Shown: one piece after another, positions 8,948-17,031 of the stretch
Position numbering within the stretch: position 1 is the stretch's first letter
How the letters are laid out: each line of letters opens with the position of its first letter
Assembly (NCBI GenBank): GCA_017508385.1
Contig: JAFVZB010000068.1
Coordinates: forward strand, 124,001-188,000
Source: Lentisphaeria bacterium
GTDB taxonomy: Bacteria > Verrucomicrobiota > Lentisphaeria > Victivallales > Victivallaceae
Reading direction: 5' to 3'
Length of the DNA: 64,000 bases
Program-made: the position numbers and the translations under genes
The notes under the pieces: model-generated
Database searches by the model: none
Told to the model about the DNA's origin: nothing
Seen by the model: the letters and a program-made list of their open reading frames with translations, nothing else

Positions 8948-8963
8948 GTCAACACACTGTTGC

Positions 8964-9033
8964 ACTCCGTCAGGAAAAATTTCCGGCGGAGTTTTTCAAA
9001 ATGAGCAGTATTTTATGATACTGCTCATTTTAT
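8964..9033 (+). terminator. Double hairpin terminator after GGGtGRT gene
   Basis: Two hairpins in series: an imperfect one at 8964-8996 (ACTCCG / CGGAGT ending in TTTTT) and a perfect one at 9000-9033 (ATGAGCAGTAT / ATACTGCTCAT followed by TTTTA). They separate the highly expressed pair from the transporter gene. Confidence 0.7.
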
Positions 9034-9055
9034 CTGTAAAAAGGATGTATTTCCC

Positions 9056-9955
9056 ATGGTTATAGGAATATTTGCTGCGGCTCTCTGCGCCCTGCTCCAA
9101 TCTTTCAGCTACATATCGAGTGCCGCTTTCATGAAACGATACAACTCATCGTTCAAGCTGATGGTCTATTCGCAGCTGGCGATGGGAGTGGTGAGTGTTC
9201 CTCTTTCCATAATATTTTTTCCTGCCGGATTGTTCAAAGATATTCCGCTTCTCATCGGATTCATGGTATTATGGGTGGCAGTGACGTGTTCCGGTCAATT
9301 CCTGTTTTTTGCCACTCAAAAACACATTGAATCCAGCCGTTTATCCTCGCTTCTCGGATTGAAAATCGTTGTGCTCGCCATCACAACTGCTCTCTTTTTC
9401 GGAGAAAAAATATCACTGCTTCAGGTGATTGCAATTATCCTTGCCACCTCAGGAGCCGTTGCTATAAATGGAGGAGTCTCCACCAGAAAAGTAACGCTTA
9501 TCGCCGTACTCTATCTTATGGGAGCAATTCTCTCGTACTGTTTTGCCGATTTGATGGAAACCAAACTTATGAAGTTGTCAAACAGCGGCAACATCTGGCT
9601 GGATGGCCTCGGTGTCTGTGCGACCTGTTATGTTTTACTGGGGATATGTATGCTTCCACTGCTCCGCAAAGTTGGTTTCTCTTTTGAGCAGCTCACATAC
9701 GGTTCTCCCTACGGAGTGCTCTATTTTTCGTCTCAGGTAGCTCTCTTCGTCTCTTTCGGAGCTATTGGTCCGGTGTTTGCAAATGTCATTCAGTCCAGCC
9801 GCGGAATAATCTCGGTAATCATCGGAATCGTACTCGGCAGGATGGGATTTGCGGCTCTTGATGCAAAAGGAGATCGCAGACTTTGGGTGCGGCGCATGAT
9901 TTGTGCTGTAATCATGACTTCGGCTATTATAATTTACGCACTATCTTCAAGATGA
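9056..9955 (+). CDS. EamA/DMT-type membrane transporter
   Basis: A 299-residue, very hydrophobic protein with about ten predicted membrane helices in two similar halves, the drug/metabolite transporter pattern (for example GIFAAALCALLQSFSYISSA, then LSSLLGLKIVVLAITTALFF with GEK, and a second-half GPVFANVIQSSRGIISVIIG). Substrate unknown. AAGGATG lies upstream of the ATG. Its last 119 bp are duplicated at 11094-11212, and its stop lies 3 bp from the end of a convergent chimeric gene. Confidence 0.8.
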   Translation: MVIGIFAAALCALLQSFSYISSAAFMKRYNSSFKLMVYSQLAMGVVSVPLSIIFFPAGLFKDIPLLIGFMVLWVAVTCSGQFLFFATQKHIESSRLSSLLGLKIVVLAITTALFFGEKISLLQVIAIILATSGAVAINGGVSTRKVTLIAVLYLMGAILSYCFADLMETKLMKLSNSGNIWLDGLGVCATCYVLLGICMLPLLRKVGFSFEQLTYGSPYGVLYFSSQVALFVSFGAIGPVFANVIQSSRGIISVIIGIVLGRMGFAALDAKGDRRLWVRRMICAVIMTSAIIIYALSSR

Positions 9956-10049
9956 CAACTATTTCAACAGTGTATTTACACTGACCGGATGCGCTTTTTC
10001 AACGTCGGAAAATTCAGTTGCTGACATAGTCGAAATTGAAGAGTCAAGC
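9835..10049. repeat. 215-bp direct repeat, copy 1 (host junction)
   Basis: It spans the 3' end of the transporter gene and the last 29 codons plus stop of the convergent gene. It matches 11092-11306 at 211 of 215 positions by hand alignment. Here the leftward reading frame continues into phage-like DNA at 10050. Confidence 0.95.
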
Positions 10050-10987
10050 TTGTATTCCAGAATATTGTCATAAAGCCAGTTATCTCTTTTTGCCCGCCTT
10101 GCAGCCAGAGCAGCCAGATGTTTTCTTCTGACGATTTCGAGAGCGAAATGGGAAGCATCATCCGGAGAAACATTTTTAACGCCCCGGGATGCGAGATAAT
10201 CCGCATACTCCTCCCGGTCGCGCTCGACCACATCTCCGACAAACGGAGAGAGGATATCCATGATATTGCGCTGTTTTTCCTCCGAAAAATCCGCAATCGA
10301 AAACCGGAATTCTTCAGCACTTGCATTTTCAGAAAATTGTGGTATATTATCTATGAAGTTGGAAATAGTCATAGTTGCTGAGCCTCCTTTATGGAGGGCA
10401 GTTTTCGAGGGTTGTAGTACCCGTGGCTGTTCCAACTTTATGTCATTGTAATTAGACGCCGTTATTTTGAATACCGAGCGGATGTGATTTGCATTTTCAG
10501 CAGTTTGTGATATATTAATACCATCAGCCGGAAGAGCAGAAAATCTGCCTGCTGCCCCCGTTTGGGTAATGATGGTTTTCGGCAGTCCATCCCGGTTGAT
10601 TTTTCTTATCATTCCGTTTTGTTTTTCTGCCCTTGAAATTTTTTGTTTAAGTTGCCTGTTGCCAATATAGTGATAGTTGACAATTTCATATTGTCCTTTA
10701 TTTTCACTAATCTCAATCAAGGCTTGTTTGTTTATCTCTCCTCTCGAAACAAGCATGAAGTAATCAGGCTTTTCTTTGGGATTTGGTTGAATTATGAGGT
10801 CGCAATTATATATTGCATTGCCCAGAATATTAATAATATCACTTTCTGAAAGATCAGAATGTATTTTATTTTTCTCAACTATGTTCTGTTTTAATACCAG
10901 TGGTTTTTCTGTTTTATTTAATTCAGATAAAATTTCTTGCGGCAATGCTTGTAATCTAACATCTTTATCAGGATTGACATTGCGCAC
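9959..10987 (-). CDS. Chimeric gene: nuclease-like domain + phage polyvalent segment + host protease tail
   Basis: A 342-residue frame beginning GTG at 10987 with no clear Shine-Dalgarno and a stop codon 14 codons upstream. Three parts: residues 1-165 are unique in the window and look like a phage Barnase/EndoU/ColicinE5/RelE-type (PBECR) nuclease domain (core YEIVNYHYIGNRQLKQKISR, then RDGLPKTIITQTG); residues 166-313 match the giant phage protein encoded at 34259-34702; residues 314-342 are the C-terminus of the neighbouring GYF/trypsin-like protein (SVNTLLK end). An in-frame ATG at 10372 with a perfect AGGAGG could make a 137-residue shorter product. It may be a decayed fusion rather than a functional gene. 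Confidence 0.65.
   Translation of the reverse strand: MRNVNPDKDVRLQALPQEILSELNKTEKPLVLKQNIVEKNKIHSDLSESDIINILGNAIYNCDLIIQPNPKEKPDYFMLVSRGEINKQALIEISENKGQYEIVNYHYIGNRQLKQKISRAEKQNGMIRKINRDGLPKTIITQTGAAGRFSALPADGINISQTAENANHIRSVFKITASNYNDIKLEQPRVLQPSKTALHKGGSATMTISNFIDNIPQFSENASAEEFRFSIADFSEEKQRNIMDILSPFVGDVVERDREEYADYLASRGVKNVSPDDASHFALEIVRRKHLAALAARRAKRDNWLYDNILEYKLDSSISTMSATEFSDVEKAHPVSVNTLLK
10049..10492. repeat. 444-bp segment homologous to prophage 34259-34702
   Basis: Near-identical to the resident prophage segment at a constant offset of 24210 bp, with roughly twenty hand-counted substitutions and no gap. Homology stops sharply after GATGTGATTTGC at 10492, beyond which the two coding frames encode different upstream domains. 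Confidence 0.95.
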
Positions 10988-11091
10988 ATTTTGAAAAACA
11001 AGGCTTGAAAAAAGCCTGTTTCAGTGATTGATTATTGTTACCACACATACAATCAACAACCTAAAAAGTGCGCAAAACTTCGGACACTACC
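10050..11091. mobile_element. 1.04-kb phage-derived insertion between host direct repeats
   Basis: This segment lies between the two 215-bp host repeats. It holds prophage-homologous DNA (10050-10492) and about 600 bp found nowhere else in the window. No transposase, inverted terminal repeat or short target duplication is visible. The geometry (repeat - insert - repeat) is what a single crossover with a circle carrying the 215-bp host piece would leave. An assembly artefact is an alternative. Confidence 0.6.
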
Positions 11092-11306
11092 CGGCAGGAT
11101 GGGATTTGCGGCTCTTGATGCAAAAGGAGATCGCAGCCTTTGGGTGCGGCGCATGATTTGTGCTGTAATCATGACTTCGGCTATTATAATTTACGCACTA
11201 TCTTCAAGATGACAACTATTTCAACAGTGTATTTACACTGACCGGCTGCGCTTTTTCAACGTCGGAAAATGCAGTTGCTGACATAGTCGAAATTGAAGAA
11301 TCAAGC
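11092..11306. repeat. 215-bp direct repeat, copy 2
   Basis: Second copy of 9835-10049 with four substitutions. Here the leftward frame is the intact 3' end of the GYF/trypsin-like gene, while the rightward transporter end is only a remnant. Confidence 0.95.
11094..11212 (+). pseudogene. Duplicated 3' fragment of EamA transporter gene
   Basis: It encodes only the last 39 residues of the transporter (GRMGFAALDAKGDR to IIIYALSSR) with one Arg-to-Ser change. No start codon or upstream helices belong to it; the short frame running into it from 11024 is fortuitous. Confidence 0.9.
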
Positions 11307-12355
11307 AGATTTGAGTCGGTAATCATTCCGATAACTCTGCCGTCGAGCAACAGCAGCGGAGCTCCTGAGATGTTGCCGGCGACAGGAATATCACAAGTTA
11401 TGTTGCGGCCCGTTTCAACAGTTGACTCCATGATTTTGCCACATTTGGCGAAAAACACAGGAAGTCCGTCACTGTTCTTTTTCATTCCGACACAGCCGAT
11501 AAGAGCTCCCGGCATAATATGCGCTACGGTCGTTGGATCTGCCTGCTTGAAAAAGATATCTCTCCTGCCGCTTATCCGGTACATGGCAATGTCGCATCTT
11601 GGATTTTGAGAGTTGGCTGACGGATGTATTCTAACTGATTTTACAACTGATGCATTGGCAGTACCATGATGATTGATGTAAATCCGTTTGATTTTCAAGC
11701 CGTTATTCACTGCGTTTCTGAGTTTTTTGACTCCATCAGCGTTGACACTGCAAAACTCCCTGAAGTCCGAATAAGAGCTTCTGCTTTTGACGTAGGCACT
11801 GTTCACCGCCTCAAAGACAATGTTGTTCGACATCTCGGCGGATATGTTTTTCAGTGAGTCCAATCTGCTCCAGGTTGACACATAGACATCGGGAGCAACC
11901 GCAAATGCGATATCAAGAGTCAACTCTGAATCGGTATCGAGTCCGGATACACCGGCAAGAGAATCACCGTTTCGGGCGACAAGCTCAACAGTAAGCAATC
12001 CGACTGCACTGTGATATTTGTCTGCGATATTTTTAAATTCCTGTTCAGGAGCAAGTTCCCGGTCTGAACGCAGATAGAACCACCAGTAAGCTCCGGCAAC
12101 TCCGGCGGCAAGAAAAAGCAAGAGCAGAAACGAACTGATAAATCTGCCGAAAACACTGTTTTCTTTCCGATTTGAAGTTGGAACAACTTGCTTTTGATCA
12201 GAATTGATAAAATAAATCAGAGAAATCCATTCGGATTTGTCACAAGAAACTTCGGCGTTGACCGAGAAAAAACCGCGGTCATAAGCTGACACAAGGCGGC
12301 TCTTTTCTATCGGACCGAATAATTTTTTGTCATCCCGGACGTAATATCTTTTCAT
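11216..12355 (-). CDS. GYF-domain, membrane-anchored trypsin-like (probably inactive) protein
   Basis: A 379-residue protein starting at ATG 12355 (MKRYYVRDD), preceded by GGAGGTGATAAA and overlapping the previous stop as ATGA. Residues 1-55 look like a GYF_2 domain (YYVRDDKKLFGPIEKSRL); one membrane helix at about 95-115 (FLLLLFLAAGVAGAYWWFYL); the rest is a trypsin-like fold. The Asp (CDIAMYRI) and Ser (GNISGAPLL, for GNSGGP) regions are recognisable, but the TAAHC/TNAHV position reads VSTWSRLD, so the catalytic His appears to be missing. It is translationally coupled to the 798-residue membrane protein upstream; the two probably act together at the envelope. Function unknown. Confidence 0.65.
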   Translation of the reverse strand: MKRYYVRDDKKLFGPIEKSRLVSAYDRGFFSVNAEVSCDKSEWISLIYFINSDQKQVVPTSNRKENSVFGRFISSFLLLLFLAAGVAGAYWWFYLRSDRELAPEQEFKNIADKYHSAVGLLTVELVARNGDSLAGVSGLDTDSELTLDIAFAVAPDVYVSTWSRLDSLKNISAEMSNNIVFEAVNSAYVKSRSSYSDFREFCSVNADGVKKLRNAVNNGLKIKRIYINHHGTANASVVKSVRIHPSANSQNPRCDIAMYRISGRRDIFFKQADPTTVAHIMPGALIGCVGMKKNSDGLPVFFAKCGKIMESTVETGRNITCDIPVAGNISGAPLLLLDGRVIGMITDSNLLDSSISTMSATAFSDVEKAQPVSVNTLLK

Positions 12356-14748
12356 TTTATCACCTCCGCAACAGGCAGGAATGCCGGCCACCGCAATTTG
12401 AAGTTGCTTCCGGATATCTTTTCAGTCACCTCTTTGTGCAATTCCGAGAGCTTTACTGCCGGAGCAAAAACAAAAAGTATTCTGGTTCCGGGAGAAAATT
12501 CAAAACGCCCGGATATCTTGAGCTTTCCGTCAACAACACTGCCGAACTTCACGCATCCACTGCCCGACTCGTCGAAACAGAAAACGTCTCCGGAATAACT
12601 GCTCATTTCAGAAAGCTGACGGATATTATCTTTGAATGATATTCCGAAAAAACGGTAACGGAGTTTTGATGCTTTTTCCATCAACTCATACTGCAGCTGA
12701 TTGTTTTTCGCGTGCTCGTACAGAGACGGGAAGTCAACTTTACTGATGTAGTCTGCAATAAGTTTTCTATCCGGATTTTTCCGCAGTGCTTCAAGCTCAT
12801 CGTACATGGCTGATATTTTGCGGTCAGAGGTAACTTCTGCCATTTTTGCATTTTGGAGCATGGCAGCTGAAAGAGCGATTTTCCAGTACGGAGCGCAGAG
12901 TGTGTCTTTGAATATCATTTCCATAAATTCAATTGATTTCGGTATCAGCTCAGCTTGAGACAATCCATCTGTTGAGTTTAAGATGAACTCGGCAAAAGTC
13001 TGGTGACGCGCCCGTGATATTTTCAGGATGTTTTTATTCAGTGTTGCCGGGTAAGCCAGAGCACAGCGGTTGAATTTGCGTTTTCCGACAACAACGGTAT
13101 AAACGTAGAAGTTCCTGCCGACACGGACTATTTTGACCGGAGTGCCGTTCTCTGTTCTGAAATGCAGCTCGTTATCTATTTCAAGAATGTTGCTGCCGGA
13201 AACGTATATATCTATGTTTTCTCCTGACAGCTCCTCTTTCATGCGGATAAAACCAAGCTGATTGTTTTCAAACTCGCTGTGCAGTTTTGCAAATGATTCC
13301 CTCAGGCGTTTTTCTGCTCTCTCGCGGTCTCTTTGCGCGGATATAAATGTGTTATACTCACGCACAAGTGCGAAATCAGACGGAGTTGTTGAGAGATTTT
13401 TCTGCCCGTTGATAATACGTTTCAAAAGCGCAGTTTCACGGAGCAGAGCCGCACAGTGGGAGGTGGTATTATTGAAAGAGTTTGCGCTTGCTCCGGCAAG
13501 TTTTTTCAACTCTTCTTCGAGCATATCCAGATCGGAAACAGTAAACGCTGATGTGTTGTCAAAAAAGAGATGCTCCCAGCGTTTGGCATTGGATATCAGC
13601 TTTGACAACTCTGAAACAGAATTCAAAAGCTCAATATCCTCCTTTGCCGCATACTTTTTGATATCACTGCCTTTCAGTTTTCGGGCGTTTTCCGCAAGCT
13701 CTCTGAATTCCAGTGCTGCCTGTTCAAACTCACTGTTGATGATGTGAGAAAGCACTCTTTCCCGGCAAGATCGCAAACCGGATATCTTCTCTGAATAAAA
13801 GTGACGCATTGAAGCCCGATGATTTTCTTCGGCTATCCGGAACCAGTCGCGCAATGTTTCCAACTTCATTTTTTCGACATCACTTCTCACAAGTCCGGCA
13901 AGGCGGACGAAATACTTATCTCCCCTGACTCCGGGATGCCATTGAGATTTGATGTTTTCGAGCTGTTTTATGGTGCGGTTCACTGCATAGATTCGGTCAC
14001 GCTCCAACTTTTCTGCTTTTGCGATCGATGATTGCGCTTTGACAACAACCGGATGTTTGAGCAGCTCGGGATGTTTTCCGGAAATAACTGCGAGTATTTT
14101 TTTCGCACTTTCCATATCAGACCGCACAAATGCGTTATGGAGTTTGGAAATAAGATTTCTGTCATACTGACGTTTTTCAATGCTTTGCATCACCATCACT
14201 GTTCCGCCGAAAACCATTACAGCAATGAGCGCATAAAAAAGAATTTTCAAGGTACGCTTCAATGATTTTACACGCCCGTTTTCCTGTCGGATATCGACAT
14301 CATCTTCATCATCAATATCTTCATCAACAAGCTCCCGGGGAAACTCAGATGCAATCGTGCTCCCGGCAGGTACGCTGTATTCAGGAGTCGAAGCTGACAT
14401 ATCGTCTGACTTTCCGTTCAACATGTCACGCAACTCAGCCGTTTGCTGATGAGTTATCTCATTGAACATCTTCCAATTGTAAAGAAACACGATACGGCTC
14501 AACAATTTGCGTTCAGGGAAAAGCAGATACTCCGCCATGCCGAAGAGTTCAGGTTCACGCATTGCCAGCGCAAGTGCATCCTGCCTATTTTGACTTTTCA
14601 ACAGCTTCGAGCACTCCGCAAGGCGAATGCTGCATGAGTTATTCTGTTCAAGAAAAATTTCGTAACAGGCTCTGAGTTCGTCGGAATCAGTTAAGTCCTG
14701 AGAGTTGAGCAGGTTTCTGAGTTTATCTGTATTGTACCGGTAATCCAT
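12352..14748 (-). CDS. Large single-pass membrane protein of unknown function
   Basis: A 798-residue protein I do not recognise. Residues 1-165 are soluble with an acidic linker (DEDIDDEDDVD); one membrane helix at about 167-188 (ILFYALIAVMVFGGTVMVM); then about 600 residues, mostly charged helices and likely coiled coil. Near the end is a small beta-rich segment (GSVVDGKLKISGRFEFSPGTRILFVF). Stop and start of the next gene overlap (ATGA). Only 49 bp separate its ATG from the prophage end; before integration its upstream neighbour was the tRNA-Leu gene in the same direction, so the prophage now separates it from that promoter region. Confidence 0.6.
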   Translation of the reverse strand: MDYRYNTDKLRNLLNSQDLTDSDELRACYEIFLEQNNSCSIRLAECSKLLKSQNRQDALALAMREPELFGMAEYLLFPERKLLSRIVFLYNWKMFNEITHQQTAELRDMLNGKSDDMSASTPEYSVPAGSTIASEFPRELVDEDIDDEDDVDIRQENGRVKSLKRTLKILFYALIAVMVFGGTVMVMQSIEKRQYDRNLISKLHNAFVRSDMESAKKILAVISGKHPELLKHPVVVKAQSSIAKAEKLERDRIYAVNRTIKQLENIKSQWHPGVRGDKYFVRLAGLVRSDVEKMKLETLRDWFRIAEENHRASMRHFYSEKISGLRSCRERVLSHIINSEFEQAALEFRELAENARKLKGSDIKKYAAKEDIELLNSVSELSKLISNAKRWEHLFFDNTSAFTVSDLDMLEEELKKLAGASANSFNNTTSHCAALLRETALLKRIINGQKNLSTTPSDFALVREYNTFISAQRDRERAEKRLRESFAKLHSEFENNQLGFIRMKEELSGENIDIYVSGSNILEIDNELHFRTENGTPVKIVRVGRNFYVYTVVVGKRKFNRCALAYPATLNKNILKISRARHQTFAEFILNSTDGLSQAELIPKSIEFMEMIFKDTLCAPYWKIALSAAMLQNAKMAEVTSDRKISAMYDELEALRKNPDRKLIADYISKVDFPSLYEHAKNNQLQYELMEKASKLRYRFFGISFKDNIRQLSEMSSYSGDVFCFDESGSGCVKFGSVVDGKLKISGRFEFSPGTRILFVFAPAVKLSELHKEVTEKISGSNFKLRWPAFLPVAEVIK

Positions 14749-14796
14749 TTTCTCTGACGTAACGGAGCTTTCATTGACACAAAACAGGAGGCATAT

Positions 14797-14831
14797 AAAA
14801 CCAATGGTACCCGGAGCGGGACTCGAACCCG
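14797..14831. repeat. Left prophage attachment site (35 bp)
   Basis: Identical over 35 bases to 50677-50711, and includes the last 27 bases of the tRNA-Leu gene plus AAAACCAA just past its CCA. Beyond 14831 the tRNA sequence is lost, so this copy is not a functional tRNA. Confidence 0.93.
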
Positions 14832-14886
14832 TAATTCATTGCTTGTTTATCATTTGACATACATTTTACGCTCCTTTTTTCAAGTT

Positions 14887-15999
14887 TCAAACCAATTTAA
14901 CCAAATTATCCAATTCAACAGCGGGCAGCTGCTGCACCATGCGGGCTGTATGTAAATCGTGACTGTAGAGATCAGTCTGTTCATCCGAGACATGTCCCAC
15001 AATGCCGCGTATAGCATGTCGGGGAATACCTGCAGCATCGCAACGAGTCACAAAGCTATCCCTGAAACTGTTGAAATTAACGATTCCCTGTTCAGTAGCG
15101 GTTATTCCCAGCTTGGCAAGAAGCGAGGCAAAACTTTCGTTAAACTGCTTTCTGCTCAGTTGCCATGCCCCCAGCACTTCAGGAGATACATGCGGCAAAG
15201 TGCTCAAAACTGCAGCCAACTGCGGATGTACTGGAATTTGAACAGACCTGCCGAAACGAGCTGTCTTCGCCGGAGTTGTGGTAATGACATCAGAACTGAT
15301 AAGATCCCAGCGCAACTTGAATACATCCTTTTTGCGTAACCCGGTAAACCATGCTATAAGAGAAGCTGTCTTCCATGGCTCAGGAGCAGCTGAATAAATT
15401 CGCTTGAACTCCTCTTCGGTGAACGGTCGCTGGTGTATTGTATCGAGTTTGCGGTTGACTATCTTGCTGAACGGAGAATCTTCCATACCTGACTCAAGCA
15501 GTGTCAATCTGAAAATAGTATGCAAAGCCGATTTTGTATTATTGAAATTTTTGCCGCTTCTGCAGTTCTCATCAAGATAGCGAAAAGCATCTTGGGCTGT
15601 TACTTCGTCCATGTAAATAAAGTTTGTCTGCCGGATAAACTTGTTCCAAATTCCGACAGCTGAATATCCCTGCTTACGATACTTGCCGGCAACCTCAAGC
15701 GCATCTGTTAATTTGAGCCTTTTTCTTCTTTTATCTCTTGTGATCACGGGCAAATCCTTTGCCGGGCACAGCCCTGCCTCAATATCCAGGCGGATCATGT
15801 GGGCAGTTGCCTTCTGGTGGAGACGTGCAGCGGCATTCTTCCGCATAAGTTCTGCTTCCATTGCCCGTGCAGCCAACAAATCATCGGTCCCGAGATTGAC
15901 TGTTCTGGTCGCATATTTCAGCGTTCCGTCCGGACGTGACATCACCGTCCTGAAGTAAGCGCAGTAATATCCTTTTTTTCCTCTTTTACGCAGAGCCAT
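14887..15999 (-). CDS. int: Phage integrase (tyrosine recombinase)
   Basis: A 370-residue tyrosine recombinase lying 56 bp inside the left attachment site, as expected for the enzyme that inserted this phage. An AP2/arm-type N-terminus (RKRGKKGYYCAYFR), SAM-like core-binding domain (about 95-180), and catalytic domain with R222 (TGLRKKD), K245, R313 and H336, and nucleophile Y345 (DLYSHD). The box II HxxR motif reads NSFR, so the usual His is Asn310, a tolerated variation. The start overlaps the end of the next gene by 14 bp. Confidence 0.93.
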   Translation of the reverse strand: MALRKRGKKGYYCAYFRTVMSRPDGTLKYATRTVNLGTDDLLAARAMEAELMRKNAAARLHQKATAHMIRLDIEAGLCPAKDLPVITRDKRRKRLKLTDALEVAGKYRKQGYSAVGIWNKFIRQTNFIYMDEVTAQDAFRYLDENCRSGKNFNNTKSALHTIFRLTLLESGMEDSPFSKIVNRKLDTIHQRPFTEEEFKRIYSAAPEPWKTASLIAWFTGLRKKDVFKLRWDLISSDVITTTPAKTARFGRSVQIPVHPQLAAVLSTLPHVSPEVLGAWQLSRKQFNESFASLLAKLGITATEQGIVNFNSFRDSFVTRCDAAGIPRHAIRGIVGHVSDEQTDLYSHDLHTARMVQQLPAVELDNLVKLV

Positions 16000-16669
16000 T
16001 TGATTTTCTCCTGAAGCTCAAGATTTCCAGAAAAATCAAAAATAAAATTGCAAAGAAATTGCACCGCGACCAAACATCTCTGTCATCGAAACGAACTGGA
16101 ATTACGGGATTATAGATAATAGCTCCTGCAAGCAGCATAAATTTCAAAAATGCGCTGCGCACCCCGAAATACTTCCCGATAAAAGCAACACAGACGCTGC
16201 AGCGCAGCAGCGTGTAAAATCCACTGCTGTACCTTGTTAACATAGCTGATACCATTAATCCAATTGCAGCAATGGAAAAGAAAAAGAAAATTTTCTCATG
16301 TTCGCGCAACGACTTGTATTTTTGAGCAAAAGAGCGAAAAAAAACAAACATCTTCATAAAAGAAACAAACATCTTCATAAAAGAAACAAACATCTTCATA
16401 AAAGAAACCTTCACAAAACATTTTATATTCGTGCAAAATTTTTGTATTGCAAACAATTTTGCACGCAAGACACTTATAAGAAGCAAAATCATGAAAGAAA
16501 AAAACCACAACGCTGTAAAAGAAAAATTATTATTTTCCTGACCTAAATCAAAAGCCAAAGCAACAACAGCAAAAAGAATCAAAAAAAGAATCAAAAAAAG
16601 TATTGAAAAAAAAGAATACGCAGAAATTTCGTGATCATGGCTCTTCATGGTCGCCCCTCCAGACATCAT
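15986..16669 (-). CDS. Prophage membrane protein with 7-residue tandem repeat
   Basis: A 227-residue very hydrophobic protein with four or five likely membrane helices (ILFLILFLILFAVVALAF near the N-terminus). A central FVSFMKM heptad is repeated three times, encoded by three perfect 21-bp repeats. It lies between the integrase and the repressor genes, where temperate phages often carry superinfection-exclusion or lysogenic-conversion membrane proteins. No family recognised. The first ATG gives MMSGGATMKSHD; M8 is an alternative start. Confidence 0.55.
   Translation of the reverse strand: MMSGGATMKSHDHEISAYSFFSILFLILFLILFAVVALAFDLGQENNNFSFTALWFFSFMILLLISVLRAKLFAIQKFCTNIKCFVKVSFMKMFVSFMKMFVSFMKMFVFFRSFAQKYKSLREHEKIFFFFSIAAIGLMVSAMLTRYSSGFYTLLRCSVCVAFIGKYFGVRSAFLKFMLLAGAIIYNPVIPVRFDDRDVWSRCNFFAILFLIFLEILSFRRKSNGSA
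16344..16406. repeat. Three perfect 21-bp tandem repeats
   Basis: The unit ACAAACATCTTCATAAAAGA plus one A occurs three times without change. The length keeps the frame, adding seven residues per copy to the membrane protein; the copy number is likely to vary by slippage. Confidence 0.95.
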
Positions 16670-17013
16670 TTTTCGACCCTTTTCAGGACTTTTATGAATT
16701 TTATTTTTTCTTCAGCAGACAGGGTGTCATCGTTTATAATTTTTTCGACATTTTTCTCGAAATCGCCGCCGCCATTGATGGTCAGATTGGCATGGTCAGT
16801 AGCGATATTAGCCCCATTCAAACTGATTTCCGCATTGGGAAATAACTTAAACAGCGTTTCAAGCTTCATCGTTTCCACTTTTCTTTTCCCTGATAAAAGG
16901 TTGTTGATATATGCATCAGTTAAATTAGCTCTATCAGCAATCTGACGTTGAGTAACCCCCCTTCTCCACTCTGAAAGTAGCAACTCTTGAATTTCCCTGT
17001 AAATCTTTTTCAT
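16666..17013 (-). CDS. Repressor-like HTH protein, paralog 1 of 3
   Basis: 115 residues. An N-terminal Xre/Cro-type helix-turn-helix (GVTQRQIADRANLTDAYINN, then LLSGKRK), a glycine/asparagine-rich beta-like linker (SLNGANIATDHANLTINGGG), and a C-terminal helix SAEEKIKFIKVLKR. The same three-part layout recurs in the two genes upstream. It overlaps the membrane protein gene by 4 bp. Position between integrase and the divergent early promoter indicates an immunity or lysogeny role. Confidence 0.72.
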   Translation of the reverse strand: MKKIYREIQELLLSEWRRGVTQRQIADRANLTDAYINNLLSGKRKVETMKLETLFKLFPNAEISLNGANIATDHANLTINGGGDFEKNVEKIINDDTLSAEEKIKFIKVLKRVEK

Positions 17014-17031
17014 ATAACCTTAGAGTTTTTG

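Noticed and set aside
10050-11091. Insertion sequence
   Set aside because: No transposase, terminal inverted repeats or short target duplication; flanking repeats are 215 bp of host coding DNA.
14805-14880. Second tRNA-Leu gene at the left prophage end
   Set aside because: Only the last 27 bases of the tRNA plus flanking remain; beyond 14831 neither the anticodon arm nor the acceptor partner can be formed.
16344-16406. CRISPR-like array
   Set aside because: The 21-bp units are directly adjacent without spacers and are in frame within a coding gene.
16298-16546. Rightward frame NKHLHKRNKHLHKRN across the 21-bp repeats
   Set aside because: Shadow of the repeats in the membrane protein gene; no start site or neighbour support.
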